Of a stretch of 64,000 nucleotides of DNA, positions 29,379-38,766 are shown piece by piece. This DNA comes from Arenimonas oryziterrae DSM 21050 = YC6267 (GTDB lineage Bacteria; Pseudomonadota; Gammaproteobacteria; Xanthomonadales; Xanthomonadaceae), in the NCBI RefSeq assembly GCF_000420545.1, contig NZ_ATVD01000003.1, positions 186,001 to 250,000 on the forward strand, given 5' to 3'. Under the pieces are notes generated by a model that was given only the letters and a program-made list of their open reading frames with translations, ran no database searches and had not been told where the DNA came from. The position numbers were made by a program, and so were the translations under genes. Each line of letters opens with the position of its first letter. Positions within the stretch are counted from its first letter, which is position 1.

Positions 29379-31325
29379 ATGACCCAAACCAAAATCCCCG
29401 TCGATCCTGCCTTCGCCGCCACCGCACAGATCACGGCCGAGAGTTATGCCCGCGATTACGCGCACTCGATCGCCGATCCGAACGAATTCTGGGCGGAAAA
29501 GGCGCAGCGGCTGGACTGGATCACGGTGCCGACGCGCATCGACGAGTCGAATTTCGCGCTCGACGATTTCCGCGTGCGCTGGTTCGCCGACGGCGAGCTC
29601 AATGTCGCGACGAACTGCCTGGACCGGCATCTCGCGACCCGCGGCGACAAGACCGCGATCCTCTGGGAACCGGACGAACCCAACGAACCCGCACAGCACA
29701 TCAGCTATCGCGAGCTGCACGCGCGCGTCGGCCGTCTGGCGAACGCGCTGCGCAAGCTCGGCATCCGCCAGGGCGATCGGGTCACGATCTATCTGCCGAT
29801 GATTCCGGAGGCAGCGGTGGCGATGCTCGCCTGCGCGCGCATCGGTGCGATTCATTCGGTGGTGTTCGGCGGCTTCTCGCCCGATTCGCTGGCCGGGCGC
29901 CTCGCCGATTGCGATTCCAAACTCGTGATCACCGCCGACGAAGGCCGGCGCGGCGGCAAGCGCATTCCGCTGAAGGCCAATGTCGACGAGGCGCTCAAGC
30001 GCCCGGGCACGACCGCGGTGGAAACCGTGCTCGTCGTGCGCCACACCGGGGCCGCCGTGCCGATGCAGATGCCGCGCGACCGCTGGTACGAGGCCGTGGT
30101 CGAGGGCCAGCCCGATGCGTGCGCGCCGACGGCGATGAACGCCGAAGATCCGCTGTTCATCCTGTACACCTCGGGCAGCACCGGCAAACCCAAGGGCGTG
30201 CTGCACACGACCGGCGGGTACCTGCTGTTTGCCAGCTACACGCATGCCTGCGTGTTCGACCTGCGCGAAGACGATGTCTACTGGTGCACCGCCGATGTCG
30301 GCTGGGTGACGGGCCACAGCTATATCGTCTATGGCCCGCTCGCGAACGGCGCGACGACGGTGATGTTCGAAGGCGTGCCCAATCATCCGGATCATTCGCG
30401 CTTCTGGGATGTCATCGACAAGCACCGGGTCACGATTTTCTACACCGCACCGACGGCGATCCGCGCGCTCATGCGCGAAGGCGCTGCGCCGGTGCAACGC
30501 ACCTCGCGCGCGTCGCTGCGCTTGCTCGGCACGGTCGGCGAGCCGATCAATCCCGAAGCCTGGCGCTGGTATCACGAGACCGTCGGCGAGAAACGCTGCC
30601 CGGTTGTCGACACCTGGTGGCAGACGGAGACCGGCGGCATCCTGATTTCACCGCTGCCGGGTGCGACCGACCTCAAGCCGGGCTCGGCGACGCGACCGTT
30701 TTTCGGCATCCGGCCCGCACTCGTCGATGCGAACGGCGCGATTCTCGACGGCGCCGCTGAGGGCAATCTGGTGTTGCTCGGCAGCTGGCCGGGGCAGATG
30801 CGCACGGTGTACGGCGATCATGCGCGTTTTCTCGACACGTATTTCCGCACCTATCCGGGTAGTTATTTCACCGGCGACGGCTGCCGGCGCGACGAGGACG
30901 GCGACTACTGGATCACCGGGCGCGTCGACGATGTCATCAATGTCTCCGGGCACCGTATCGGCACGGCGGAAGTCGAAAGCGCGCTCGTCGCGCATCCCAA
31001 AGTCGCCGAAGCGGCCGTGGTGGGCTTTCCGCACGACATCAAGGGGCAGGGCATCTATGCCTATGTCACGCTCAATGCCGGCGAGAATCCGAGCGAGGCG
31101 CTGCGAAAGGAGTTGATCGCTTTCGTGCGCCAGGAGATCGGCGCGATCGCCGGCATCGACCATTTGCAATGGGCGCCGGGGCTGCCGAAAACGCGCTCGG
31201 GCAAGATCATGCGGCGCATCCTGCGCAAGATCGCCGAGAACCTGCCCGACCAGCTCGGCGACATCTCCACGCTCGCCGATCCGGCGGTCGTCGCGAACCT
31301 GGTGCGCGAGCGGCGCGACGCCTGA
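29379..31325 (+). CDS. acs: acetyl-CoA synthetase
   Basis: A 648-residue AMP-forming ligase that activates acetate with ATP and CoA. It shows the family N-terminus through ANPNEFW-like [17 protein letters not shown], the P-loop [20 protein letters not shown], the acetate-pocket [30 protein letters not shown], the hinge and A8 motif [19 protein letters not shown], and [10 protein letters not shown] with the lysine that is acetylated for control in this family. A GGAGG ribosome-binding site lies seven bases before the chosen ATG. Upstream in-frame sequence overlaps the divergent araC gene. Confidence 0.97.
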   Translation: MTQTKIPVDPAFAATAQITAESYARDYAHSIADPNEFWAEKAQRLDWITVPTRIDESNFALDDFRVRWFADGELNVATNCLDRHLATRGDKTAILWEPDEPNEPAQHISYRELHARVGRLANALRKLGIRQGDRVTIYLPMIPEAAVAMLACARIGAIHSVVFGGFSPDSLAGRLADCDSKLVITADEGRRGGKRIPLKANVDEALKRPGTTAVETVLVVRHTGAAVPMQMPRDRWYEAVVEGQPDACAPTAMNAEDPLFILYTSGSTGKPKGVLHTTGGYLLFASYTHACVFDLREDDVYWCTADVGWVTGHSYIVYGPLANGATTVMFEGVPNHPDHSRFWDVIDKHRVTIFYTAPTAIRALMREGAAPVQRTSRASLRLLGTVGEPINPEAWRWYHETVGEKRCPVVDTWWQTETGGILISPLPGATDLKPGSATRPFFGIRPALVDANGAILDGAAEGNLVLLGSWPGQMRTVYGDHARFLDTYFRTYPGSYFTGDGCRRDEDGDYWITGRVDDVINVSGHRIGTAEVESALVAHPKVAEAAVVGFPHDIKGQGIYAYVTLNAGENPSEALRKELIAFVRQEIGAIAGIDHLQWAPGLPKTRSGKIMRRILRKIAENLPDQLGDISTLADPAVVANLVRERRDA

Positions 31326-31341
31326 AGGCCGCGATGAAAAC

Positions 31342-31368
31342 AAAAGCCCGCCTTTCGGCGGGCTTCTC
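31342..31368 (+). terminator. intrinsic terminator after acs
   Basis: AAGCCCGCC, a TTTC loop and GGCGGGCTT form a 9-base-pair stem followed by TCTCTTTC. The A-run in front allows it to serve the convergent small-protein gene as well. The stem is the same sequence as in the terminator after rpmG. Confidence 0.85.
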
Positions 31369-31385
31369 TTTCGCCGTTACCAAAC

Positions 31386-31721
31386 TCAGTTGCTGTTGCG
31401 CTGGCAGCTCAGCAAGGCGTCGTCGTCGATCGTCCAGGCTTCGTCGCCGCACAGTTTGACGCCGCGCAGTTCGCAGACATCGCCGTCTTCGTCGACGAGC
31501 TTGACGTCGTAGCTGTCGCAGCTCACGCCGTGCAGGCGCAGGGTCTGGCCGCTCTTGAGGATGTCGTCGTCGAGCTGGTCTTCGCCCCAGCTGTCGTCGT
31601 CCGAGGAGGACAGGTAGATGCGGTGGATGTCCCACAGCGACTTGTTCTTGATCACCAGATCGCTGGCGAGCGCGGACGAAGCGACGAGCGCGAGCGCCGC
31701 GGCAAATACGATGCGTTTCAT
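31386..31721 (-). CDS. small acidic secreted protein
   Basis: A 111-residue protein with a signal peptide (MKRIVFAAALALVASSALA). The mature part is very acidic (SSSDDDSWGEDQLDDDIL; VDEDGDVCEL) with four cysteines that could form two disulfides in the periplasm or medium. It resembles a widespread group of small secreted beta-proteins with the pattern of IKNKS, an aromatic-rich strand, SxSxDxWGxDxL and YDVKLVDEDGD; none has a firm function known to me. It is flanked by terminators or gene ends on both sides, so it is monocistronic. Confidence 0.82.
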   Translation of the reverse strand: MKRIVFAAALALVASSALASDLVIKNKSLWDIHRIYLSSSDDDSWGEDQLDDDILKSGQTLRLHGVSCDSYDVKLVDEDGDVCELRGVKLCGDEAWTIDDDALLSCQRNSN

Positions 31722-31800
31722 GAGATTCCCCTGATGGCCGCCCCCCGGCGGCCCGACCCATTGAACCGCGCGGCGGGCCGGCCCGCAAGCCGGCTGCCGG

Positions 31801-32997
31801 TCAGGCGTGCGCGGGCGCCAGGGCGTAGCCTTTGAGGCGCGCCGAGAACTCTTCCAGCGCGCGGATGCCCGAGGCTTCGGCGTCGGCACACCAGGCGCGC
31901 AGGGCCTCCATCTTGGCGTCGACACGGGCGTCCATCGCCGCGCTCTTGAGCTCGTAGATCGCCAGCAGGCGCTGGCGATGCGCGACCAGGGTGGCGAGCT
32001 GCGGGCGCGAGGCGATGAAGGCCTGCAGCTTGAGCCGGTGCGCCTCGTCGAGCCAGCGGCCGTCGCTGCGCAGCGCACGGCGCAGACGGCCCGGCAACTC
32101 GCGCGCCTCGGTCTGCACGGCGGGCTTGAGCACGGTCGTGAAATAGTCGGTCGCGACCTGCCAGCGGTGCGCCATCATCGCGCGCAGGGTTTCGGCGTCG
32201 GGCACGGCGATGTTCGGCCGCAGGTTCAATTCCGGCGCGACGCGCAACACCTTGGCCAGGCCGACGGCGCGCAGCGCGCGGATCGCGATCCAGCCGATGT
32301 CGACCTCGAATCGGCGCAGCGCGAACTTCGCCGAGCTCGGGAACGCGTGGTGATTGTTATGCAGCTCTTCGCCGCCGATCCACAGGGCCCAGGGCGTGAG
32401 ATTGGTCGCCGTGTCGTGCGTGTCGAAATTGCGATAGCCCCACCAATGGCCGAGACCGTTGATGACGCCCGCAGCCCAGAAAGGAATCCAGGCCATCTGC
32501 AGCGCCCACATGAACAGGCCGGGCACACCGAACAGGCTCACGCTGATGACCAGCATCAGGATCGGACCGAGCGTGGAACGCGGCGTGTAAACGTGACGCT
32601 CGAGCCAGTCGTCGGGCGTGCCCTTGCCGTATTTCTCCAACATCGCCTTGTCCAGGCGCGCGTCCTGGTACAGCTCGACGCCGCGCCAGAGCACCTGGTG
32701 GATGCCATGGAAACGCGGGCTGTGCGGATCCTCTTCGGTCTCGCACTTGGCGTGATGCATGCGATGCACCGCGACCCATTCCTTGGTCACCATCGCCATC
32801 GTCAGCCAGGACCAGAAGCGGAACGCGTGCACGAGCACCGGATGGAAATCGACGCCGCGGTGCGTCGCGCTGCGGTGCAGGTACAGGGTCGTGGTGAAGA
32901 TCGTCAGCTGCACCATGACCAGGAAATAGCCGGCCATCTGCCAGTAGCTGGCCTGGGTCAGGCCACGGGCGAGCCAGTCGAGAACGGGGAGAAACAT
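31801..32997 (-). CDS. membrane acyl-CoA/acyl-lipid fatty-acid desaturase
   Basis: A 398-residue integral membrane di-iron enzyme. The three histidine boxes are HRSATH at residues 41-46, HRMHH at 78-82 and HNNHH at 213-217, the arrangement of delta-9 (stearoyl-CoA/OLE1-type) desaturases. Hydrophobic helices flank boxes 1 and 2 and lie again at 143-180. A C-terminal extension of about 150 residues beyond the last box is rich in charged helices. It introduces a cis double bond in acyl chains, adjusting membrane fluidity and supplying unsaturated chains for other lipid routes. Confidence 0.93.
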   Translation of the reverse strand: MFLPVLDWLARGLTQASYWQMAGYFLVMVQLTIFTTTLYLHRSATHRGVDFHPVLVHAFRFWSWLTMAMVTKEWVAVHRMHHAKCETEEDPHSPRFHGIHQVLWRGVELYQDARLDKAMLEKYGKGTPDDWLERHVYTPRSTLGPILMLVISVSLFGVPGLFMWALQMAWIPFWAAGVINGLGHWWGYRNFDTHDTATNLTPWALWIGGEELHNNHHAFPSSAKFALRRFEVDIGWIAIRALRAVGLAKVLRVAPELNLRPNIAVPDAETLRAMMAHRWQVATDYFTTVLKPAVQTEARELPGRLRRALRSDGRWLDEAHRLKLQAFIASRPQLATLVAHRQRLLAIYELKSAAMDARVDAKMEALRAWCADAEASGIRALEEFSARLKGYALAPAHA

Positions 32998-33114
32998 GGA
33001 CGGGAAACTCCGGCGGGGGGCGGGATGATGCCCCGGACGCCCCGGGTTTCACCTGTGCCCTTGGTATGGGGGCCGGACGCCTTCGGGGCAAGGTGCCAGC
33101 CGACTGACGGGCAC

Positions 33115-33147
33115 AAAAAAACCGCGGCCCGTTGCGGGGCCGCGGTT
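33115..33147 (-). terminator. intrinsic terminator of the CVNH gene
   Basis: On the minus strand AACCGCGGCCC, a six-base loop and GGGCCGCGGTT form a perfect 11-base-pair stem followed by a run of seven T. It lies 21 bases after the stop of the CVNH-repeat gene. Confidence 0.92.
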
Positions 33148-33167
33148 CGGAGGTCGCCCGGTCCGGC

Positions 33168-34352
33168 TTAACGGCAGCGCAGGTAGCCGTTGTCGTTGCC
33201 GATGTCGCGACCGCGGCAGTCGTTCACGTTGACCGAGCTGCGACGTTCCCGGCCACCGGCGTCCTGGCAGGTCGCGGTCAGGGTGCTGCCGCTGACATAC
33301 GCATCGCGGCAGGTCTGCTGGTAGGACCCGGACGGCACGCCGCCGCCGTAGTTCGTGCAGGTCAGGTTGCCGTTGTTGTTGCCGATGTCGCGGTTGCGGC
33401 AGTTGTTGACGTTGATCGAGGTGCGGCGATCGCGGCCATTGGCGTCTTCGCAGGTCGCGGTCAGCGTGCTGCCGCTGACATACGCGTCGCGGCAGGTCTG
33501 CTGGTAAGAACCGGACGGCACGCCGCCGCCGTAGTTCGTGCAGGTCAGGTTGCCGTTGTTGTTGCCGATGTCGCGGTTACGGCAGTTGTTGACGTTGATC
33601 GAGGTGCGGCGATCGCGGCCATTGGCGTCTTCGCAGGTCGCGGTCAGCGTGCTGCCGCGCACCGAGGCATCGCGGCAGGTCTGCTGGTAGGAGCCCGCCG
33701 GGATGTTGCCGCCGTTGCCATTGTCATAGCCGCTGCAGGTCAGGTTACCGCCGACATTGGCGATGTCGCGATTGCGACAGCTGTTGATGTTGATCGAGCT
33801 GCGGCGCAGGTAGTTGTTCGGATCGCGGCAGCGGGCGGTCAACGTGTTGCCGCTGACGTAGGCGCTGTCGCAACTCTGCTGGTAGCTGCCGCTGGGCGCG
33901 GTATTGGAGCAGGTCAGCTGGCCGCCAGCATTGGCGATGTCGCGATTGCGACAGCTGTTGGGATTGATCTGGCTGCGCCGGCTGTAGTTGTTCTGGTCCA
34001 GGCAGCTCGCCGACAGGGTATTGCCGTAGGACTGCACGTTGTAGCAGCTGAGCAGGTAACTGCCGCGCGGCGCGTAGTTATTGGTGTAACCGGTACACAC
34101 GAGACGGCCGTTCTGGTTGGCGATCTCACCGTAGCAGTCGGCGCTGATGCTGGTGGTCTTGAAACGGCCGCGGCTGTCGGCGCATTTCGCCGTCAGGGTG
34201 CCGCGGTAGTTGCCGCTCCAGCCGCCGTCGACGCGATAGTCGCGGCAGGTCTCGAGGTAGCTGCCCGGAGGCAGGGACTGGGCGGCGGCGGGCGTGGGCG
34301 CCGCGATCAGCAAGGCCAGTGCGAACAGCAGGAAACCGGAAAATCCTTTCAT
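33168..34352 (-). CDS. secreted protein with six cyanovirin-type (CVNH) half-repeats
   Basis: A 394-residue exported protein (signal peptide MKGFSGFLLFALALLIAAPT ending at AAAQ). The mature chain is six tandem units of about 55-63 residues, each with GSY..(T/S)C, a central G.TLTA.C, then SIN.N.CRNRDI.N..G.L.C. Two such units make one CVNH domain, so the protein should hold three domains. CVNH proteins bind mannose-rich glycans in other organisms. Units 4, 5 and 6 are nearly identical, with a 183-base period in the DNA, showing recent duplication. Carbohydrate binding is inferred; ligand unknown. Confidence 0.9.
   Translation of the reverse strand: MKGFSGFLLFALALLIAAPTPAAAQSLPPGSYLETCRDYRVDGGWSGNYRGTLTAKCADSRGRFKTTSISADCYGEIANQNGRLVCTGYTNNYAPRGSYLLSCYNVQSYGNTLSASCLDQNNYSRRSQINPNSCRNRDIANAGGQLTCSNTAPSGSYQQSCDSAYVSGNTLTARCRDPNNYLRRSSININSCRNRDIANVGGNLTCSGYDNGNGGNIPAGSYQQTCRDASVRGSTLTATCEDANGRDRRTSINVNNCRNRDIGNNNGNLTCTNYGGGVPSGSYQQTCRDAYVSGSTLTATCEDANGRDRRTSINVNNCRNRDIGNNNGNLTCTNYGGGVPSGSYQQTCRDAYVSGSTLTATCQDAGGRERRSSVNVNDCRGRDIGNDNGYLRCR
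33226..33700. repeat. 183-base tandem repeats within the CVNH gene
   Basis: The stretch starting GTAGTTCGTGCAGGTCAGGT at 33348 recurs at 33531 almost without change, together with the following CGGCAGTTGTTGACGTTGAT segment. A third, partly diverged copy lies to the left (from about 33226). The period is 61 codons, matching one CVNH half-repeat. Confidence 0.88.
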
Positions 34353-34519
34353 GGAAGCTCTCCTTCGTGATGTCCAAGGCGCGGATCGGGTACTGCCAGG
34401 TCCCGTCGCCCGCACTGTCAAACCAACAGCGCGCCGATGATAGGAGCGGGACAATTGAAGCCCGGCTGAAGGCTAGCGCTGCCGCAGCAGCTTTGCCAGT
34501 CGCCGTTTAGACTGTCGCC

Positions 34520-35332
34520 ATGCCCGAGTTGCCCGAAGTCGAAACCACCCGTCGCGGTCTGTCGCCACATTTGCACGGGCGCCGTATCACTGGCGTGACG
34601 CTGCGCCGGCCGGACCTGCGCTGGCCGATCCCGCCCGAGATCGCCGAGCTGCTGCCCGGCCAGACCGTGCTCGACGTGCGCCGGCGCGCGAAGTACCTGC
34701 TGATCGACACGGCCCCGGGCAGCGCCCTGCTGCACCTGGGCATGTCGGGCATGCTGCGCGTGCTGCCGGCCAAGACGCCGGTCGGCACGCACGACCACGT
34801 CGACCTGAGCCTGGATTCGGGCCGCGTGCTGCGCTTCACCGACCCGCGCCGCTTCGGCTGCCTGCTCTGGCAGCCGGCCGACCAGACCCACGACCTGCTG
34901 CGCGATCTGGGACCGGAACCGCTGTCGGACGGGTTTGACGGCAACTATCTGTTCGCGGCGAGCCGCGGCCGCAAAGCCCCGGTCAAGACCTTCCTCATGG
35001 ATCAGGCGATCGTCGTCGGCGTGGGCAATATCTATGCGGCGGAAAGCCTGTTCCGCGCCGGCATCGCACCGACGCGCCCGGCCGGCACGATCAGTCGCGA
35101 ACGCTATGTGCGCCTGGCGGACGCGGCCCGCACGATTCTCAGCCACGCGATCGAACGCGGCGGCACGACCCTGCGCGACTTCCTCAATGCCGACGGCGCG
35201 CCGGGGTATTTCGAGCAGGAGCTGTTCGTGTACGGGCGCGAGGGCGAGGCCTGCAAGGTCTGCGGCCGGCGCATCCGCGACACGCGCCTGGGCAATCGCG
35301 CGTCCGCCTGGTGCGGCCACTGCCAGCGCTGA
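34520..35332 (+). CDS. mutM: formamidopyrimidine-DNA glycosylase
   Basis: A 270-residue base-excision-repair enzyme (Fpg) that removes 8-oxoguanine. The N-terminus [14 protein letters not shown] carries the catalytic proline and glutamate (after Met removal). DDLLR-type [27 protein letters not shown] and [14 protein letters not shown] follow, and the C-terminal zinc finger has two cysteine pairs (CKVCGRRI and CGHC). Length is typical. It is separated from the sigma-factor operon by 74 bases containing a promoter. Confidence 0.97.
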   Translation: MPELPEVETTRRGLSPHLHGRRITGVTLRRPDLRWPIPPEIAELLPGQTVLDVRRRAKYLLIDTAPGSALLHLGMSGMLRVLPAKTPVGTHDHVDLSLDSGRVLRFTDPRRFGCLLWQPADQTHDLLRDLGPEPLSDGFDGNYLFAASRGRKAPVKTFLMDQAIVVGVGNIYAAESLFRAGIAPTRPAGTISRERYVRLADAARTILSHAIERGGTTLRDFLNADGAPGYFEQELFVYGREGEACKVCGRRIRDTRLGNRASAWCGHCQR

Positions 35333-35345
35333 CCGGTCCAGGGTC

Positions 35346-35373
35346 GTGACAGCCATCACGTTCGGGCTATAGT
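35346..35373 (+). promoter_or_regulatory. candidate sigma-70 promoter for the ECF sigma-factor gene
   Basis: GTGACA at 35346-35351 and TATAGT at 35368-35373 are each one base from the consensus -35 and -10 boxes, with a 16-base spacer. They lie 33 bases before the ECF sigma-factor start. Prediction by eye only. Confidence 0.55.
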
Positions 35374-35406
35374 GTCGGCAACCCGCGCAGACGGGTCCGG
35401 GGAGTC

Positions 35407-35967
35407 ATGAGCGAAACGGCAGACATCACGCAGTGGTTGAGCGCGGCGCGCGGCGGAGACCGCAGTGCCCTGGACCGCGTGCTGTCCACGCTTTACCGCG
35501 AGCTGCACGGCATGGCCAGGCGCCAGCTGGGCGGCCAGAACGGCCATACCCTCGACGCCACCGGCCTGGTCCATGAGGCCTATCTGCGCCTGGTCGGCCG
35601 CGCCGATGCCGAATTCGAGGACCGCGCCCACTTTTTTGCGTATGCCGCCTCGGCGATGCGCAGCGTGGTCGTGGACTACGCGCGCCAGCGCCTGGCGGTC
35701 AAACGCGGCGGCGACCTGCACCGCGTGACCGACCTGCCCGAGGATCTGGGCGGCGGCATGCGCCTGGACGAGGAAATGCTCGGTCTCGACACCGCGCTGA
35801 CCCGCCTGGCCGACGTCGACCAGCGCCTCGCGCAGGTCGTGGAGCTGCGTTATTTCGCCGGCCTGTCCGAGGCCGAGATCGCCGGCCTGCTCAAACGCTC
35901 TGAACGCAGCGTGCGCCGCGACTGGCAGAAGGCCCGGATGTACCTGCTGGCCTCGCTGCAAGGCTGA
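35407..35967 (+). CDS. ECF-family RNA polymerase sigma factor (ECF43/TIGR02999-like)
   Basis: A 186-residue sigma factor with region 2 (LYRELHGMARRQLGGQNGHT with LVHEAYLRLVG; FFAYAASAMRSVVVDYAR) and region 4 (VVELRYFAGLSEAEIAGLL then SERSVRRDWQKARMYL). The stretch GHTLDATGLVHEAYLRL is typical of the group found mainly in planctomycetes and Lysobacterales and located beside Ser/Thr kinase genes. No anti-sigma factor is encoded; the kinase gene starts 9 bases downstream, suggesting that phosphorylation controls the sigma factor. Confidence 0.93.
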   Translation: MSETADITQWLSAARGGDRSALDRVLSTLYRELHGMARRQLGGQNGHTLDATGLVHEAYLRLVGRADAEFEDRAHFFAYAASAMRSVVVDYARQRLAVKRGGDLHRVTDLPEDLGGGMRLDEEMLGLDTALTRLADVDQRLAQVVELRYFAGLSEAEIAGLLKRSERSVRRDWQKARMYLLASLQG

Positions 35968-35976
35968 GACCTGTCC

Positions 35977-38766
35977 ATGCAAGGCGATCGCTGGTCCCGC
36001 CTGTCGCCCCTGCTCGATGAACTGCTGGAACTGACCGGCCCGTCCCGCGACGCGCGTCTGGCGCGCATCGCACGCGAAGACGGCGAGCTCGCCGCCGAAC
36101 TGAAGAAGATGATGTCGCTCGAGGACGAGCGACCGGACTTCCTGGCGCAGCCGCTGGTCGATGCGAACCTGTTCGCGCCGCAGGCCGGTCAAGAAATCGG
36201 TCCGTATCGTCTGGTCGCGCCGCTCGGCGAAGGCGGCATGGGCCAGGTCTGGCTGGCGATGCGCTCGGACGGCCTGTACGAACGTCGCGTCGCGCTCAAG
36301 CTGCTGCGCCCGGGGCTGGGCGATGCCGGTCTGCGCGCGCGTTTCACCCGCGAGCGGCAGATTCTCGCGCGCCTGGGCCATGCGCATATCGCCCGCCTGC
36401 TCGACGCCGGCATCAGTCAGGACGGCCAGCCCTATCTCGCGCTCGACTACGTGCGTGGCGATCCGATCACCGACTACGCGAAAAAGCATGGCCTCGACGT
36501 GCGCACGCGCCTGCACCTGTTCGCGCAGGTCTGCGCAGCGGTCAGCCATGCGCACGCCAACCTCGTCGTGCACCGCGACCTGAAACCGTCGAACATCCTC
36601 GTCACGCCGGCCGGCGAAGTCTGCCTGCTCGATTTCGGCATCGCCAAGTTGCTCGACCAGGCCGCCGAAGAACTCACCGAGATCACCCAGACCGACAGCC
36701 GCGCCTTCACCCTGCACTACGCCGCGCCCGAACAGCTGCGGCGCGAAGCGATCACCACGATGACCGACGTGTATTCGCTCGGCGTGGTGCTCTACGAACT
36801 GCTGACCGACTGCATTCCCTACGACCTCGAGCGGCAAACCGACGCCGCTTGGGAAGAGGCGATTCTTGGCGCGGAACCGATCCGGCCGTCGGCGGCGGTC
36901 GCGCGTCTGGCGAAAGAGAGCGGGCTGCTCGTCGATCGCCGGCGCGTGCGGCATCTGTCCGGCGATCTGGACCGCATCATTCTCAAGACGCTCGACAAGG
37001 TACCCGAGCATCGCTATCCCTCGGTCGAAGCGCTCGCACAGGATCTGCGCCGCTACCTCGATGGCCAGCCGGTGCAGGCGCGCTCGCAGAGTTTCGGCTA
37101 CCGCGCGCGCAAATACCTGCGCCGGCATGCGCTCGCGGTCGGTCTGGGCGGCGCGGCGACCGCTGTGCTGACGATCACGCTCGCGATCGTGACCTGGCAG
37201 GCCAATCGCGCGGTGCAGGAAGCCTCGCGCGCGCAGGCGATGCAGGATTTCGTGATCGCGCTGTTCGAAAACACCGGCAATGCCAGCCATGCGCAGGGCC
37301 TGGACGTGCGCGCACTGCTCGATGCCGGCGTGCGCCGTGCCGACACCGAACTCGCGACGCAGCCGCAGGCGCGCGCGGAGTTGCTGGGCCTGATCGCGCG
37401 GTTGCGCTCGGGCCTGGGCGACGATCGCGAAACCCTGCGCCTGCTCGATCGCCAGCAGGAAATCATCCACAGCCTCGGTCCGTCTGCGCCGCCGACCCTG
37501 CAACTGGAAGCCGCGGCGCTGCGCGGGCGCAGCCTGCGCGAGCTCGGCCGCGCGCAGGACTGCCTCACGGCCTTGAGCCCGCTGCTGTCGAAGGCACGCG
37601 ACGAGGCGCATCGCGCGCCCTTGCAGACGGCGGAATTCGAATCGCAGCTCGGCCGCTGCCATCGCCAGCTCAATGGCCGCGATGTCGCCCGCGATCTGTT
37701 TGGCGAGTCGCTGAAACTGCGGCGTGGCAATGCCGGCAGCGGCGCGCTCGAAGCCGAGAGCCAGACCGATCTGGCATTGCTACAGCTCGACGATGGCCAG
37801 ACCGTCGAAGGCATCAGCGCCCTGCGCGACGCGCTGGCGAAATTGCGCGCCAGCGTTGGCGAACGCAATGCGCTTGGCGTCGACATCTGGCGCAGCCTGG
37901 GCGAGGCCTACGATCGCCAGGACAATCTGGTCGAATCCGAAGCCGCCTATCGCCAGGCGCTGGACATCGCACTGGGCCGGTTCGGCACGCAGCATCCGCG
38001 CACGACAGCCGTGCAGCAGCGACTGGCCGAAGAACTCGCGCGCGTCGGCAAACTGCAGGAAGCCGAACGCCTGCTGGAACTGGCCGAAGACAGTGTGGGA
38101 CAACGCTGGGGATCGGACAGTCTGCAGTTCGCCGAGATCGTCAGCCTGCGCGGCCGGCTTGCGCTCGATCGCGACCGCGCGGCCGATGCCGAAACCGCGC
38201 TGACCGAGGCCGTGCGTCTGTGGCGCGAGCACACACAGCTGTCCGCGCACGCCTGGGATCTGTGCTGGCTGGCGATGGCACAAAGCGACCAGGCGAAAGA
38301 CGCCCTCGCGGAGAGCAGCGGTCGCGAGTGCGTCGCGGTGTTGCGCTCCAAATCCGGCGAGCATCCCGGGACCGCACTGGCCCTGCTCGGCGAAGCCGCG
38401 CTCGATCGCGGCGATCGCGAGCGCGCGCAACAGTGGTTGGGCCAGGTCGATGCGATTCCCGTGAACGCGCGCGACCCGGCCGTCGCGCTGGCGAGAGCAC
38501 GCGTGGCCGTGCTCTCGGACGCGCCCGACACCGACGCGCGGCTCGCCGCCAGCCTGCAGCTGTTGCCCGACGATGCCGCGCATCGCCGCGGCCGCTGGCA
38601 ATTGCAGGCCCTGCAGGCCGCACACACCTGTCGCGTGGAATCGTGGCTGATCGGCCAGACTCTGCGCGCGCAGGCCCTCGCCGCCGCGAAACTCGGCGAA
38701 CCCGAACACCTGCGCTTGCAGCGCCGCCTGCAGCGCATGAGTGCGGATTGTCCGGCGGCGAATTGA
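35977..38766 (+). CDS. membrane Ser/Thr protein kinase with TPR-like sensor region
   Basis: A 929-residue kinase. A short helical N-terminus (1-70) precedes the Hanks-type kinase domain: glycine loop GEGGMGQVW from residue 84, catalytic Lys108 (VALK), HRDLKPSN from 199, DFG at 219-221 and an APE-like AAPEQ. A single membrane helix follows (about 384-407). The remaining 500 residues, presumably periplasmic, are helical repeats of TPR type (QTDLALLQLDDGQTVEGISA; SEAAYRQALDIALGRFGTQH). It probably senses an envelope signal and acts on the adjacent sigma factor. Confidence 0.93.
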   Translation: MQGDRWSRLSPLLDELLELTGPSRDARLARIAREDGELAAELKKMMSLEDERPDFLAQPLVDANLFAPQAGQEIGPYRLVAPLGEGGMGQVWLAMRSDGLYERRVALKLLRPGLGDAGLRARFTRERQILARLGHAHIARLLDAGISQDGQPYLALDYVRGDPITDYAKKHGLDVRTRLHLFAQVCAAVSHAHANLVVHRDLKPSNILVTPAGEVCLLDFGIAKLLDQAAEELTEITQTDSRAFTLHYAAPEQLRREAITTMTDVYSLGVVLYELLTDCIPYDLERQTDAAWEEAILGAEPIRPSAAVARLAKESGLLVDRRRVRHLSGDLDRIILKTLDKVPEHRYPSVEALAQDLRRYLDGQPVQARSQSFGYRARKYLRRHALAVGLGGAATAVLTITLAIVTWQANRAVQEASRAQAMQDFVIALFENTGNASHAQGLDVRALLDAGVRRADTELATQPQARAELLGLIARLRSGLGDDRETLRLLDRQQEIIHSLGPSAPPTLQLEAAALRGRSLRELGRAQDCLTALSPLLSKARDEAHRAPLQTAEFESQLGRCHRQLNGRDVARDLFGESLKLRRGNAGSGALEAESQTDLALLQLDDGQTVEGISALRDALAKLRASVGERNALGVDIWRSLGEAYDRQDNLVESEAAYRQALDIALGRFGTQHPRTTAVQQRLAEELARVGKLQEAERLLELAEDSVGQRWGSDSLQFAEIVSLRGRLALDRDRAADAETALTEAVRLWREHTQLSAHAWDLCWLAMAQSDQAKDALAESSGRECVAVLRSKSGEHPGTALALLGEAALDRGDRERAQQWLGQVDAIPVNARDPAVALARARVAVLSDAPDTDARLAASLQLLPDDAAHRRGRWQLQALQAAHTCRVESWLIGQTLRAQALAAAKLGEPEHLRLQRRLQRMSADCPAAN

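Noticed and set aside
33226-33700. CRISPR-like repeat array
   Set aside because: The repeats are contiguous, in frame, 183 bases long and encode CVNH units; there are no spacers.
35356-37662. 768-codon minus-strand frame opposite the sigma factor and kinase genes
   Set aside because: It crosses two well-supported genes and shows no family signature.
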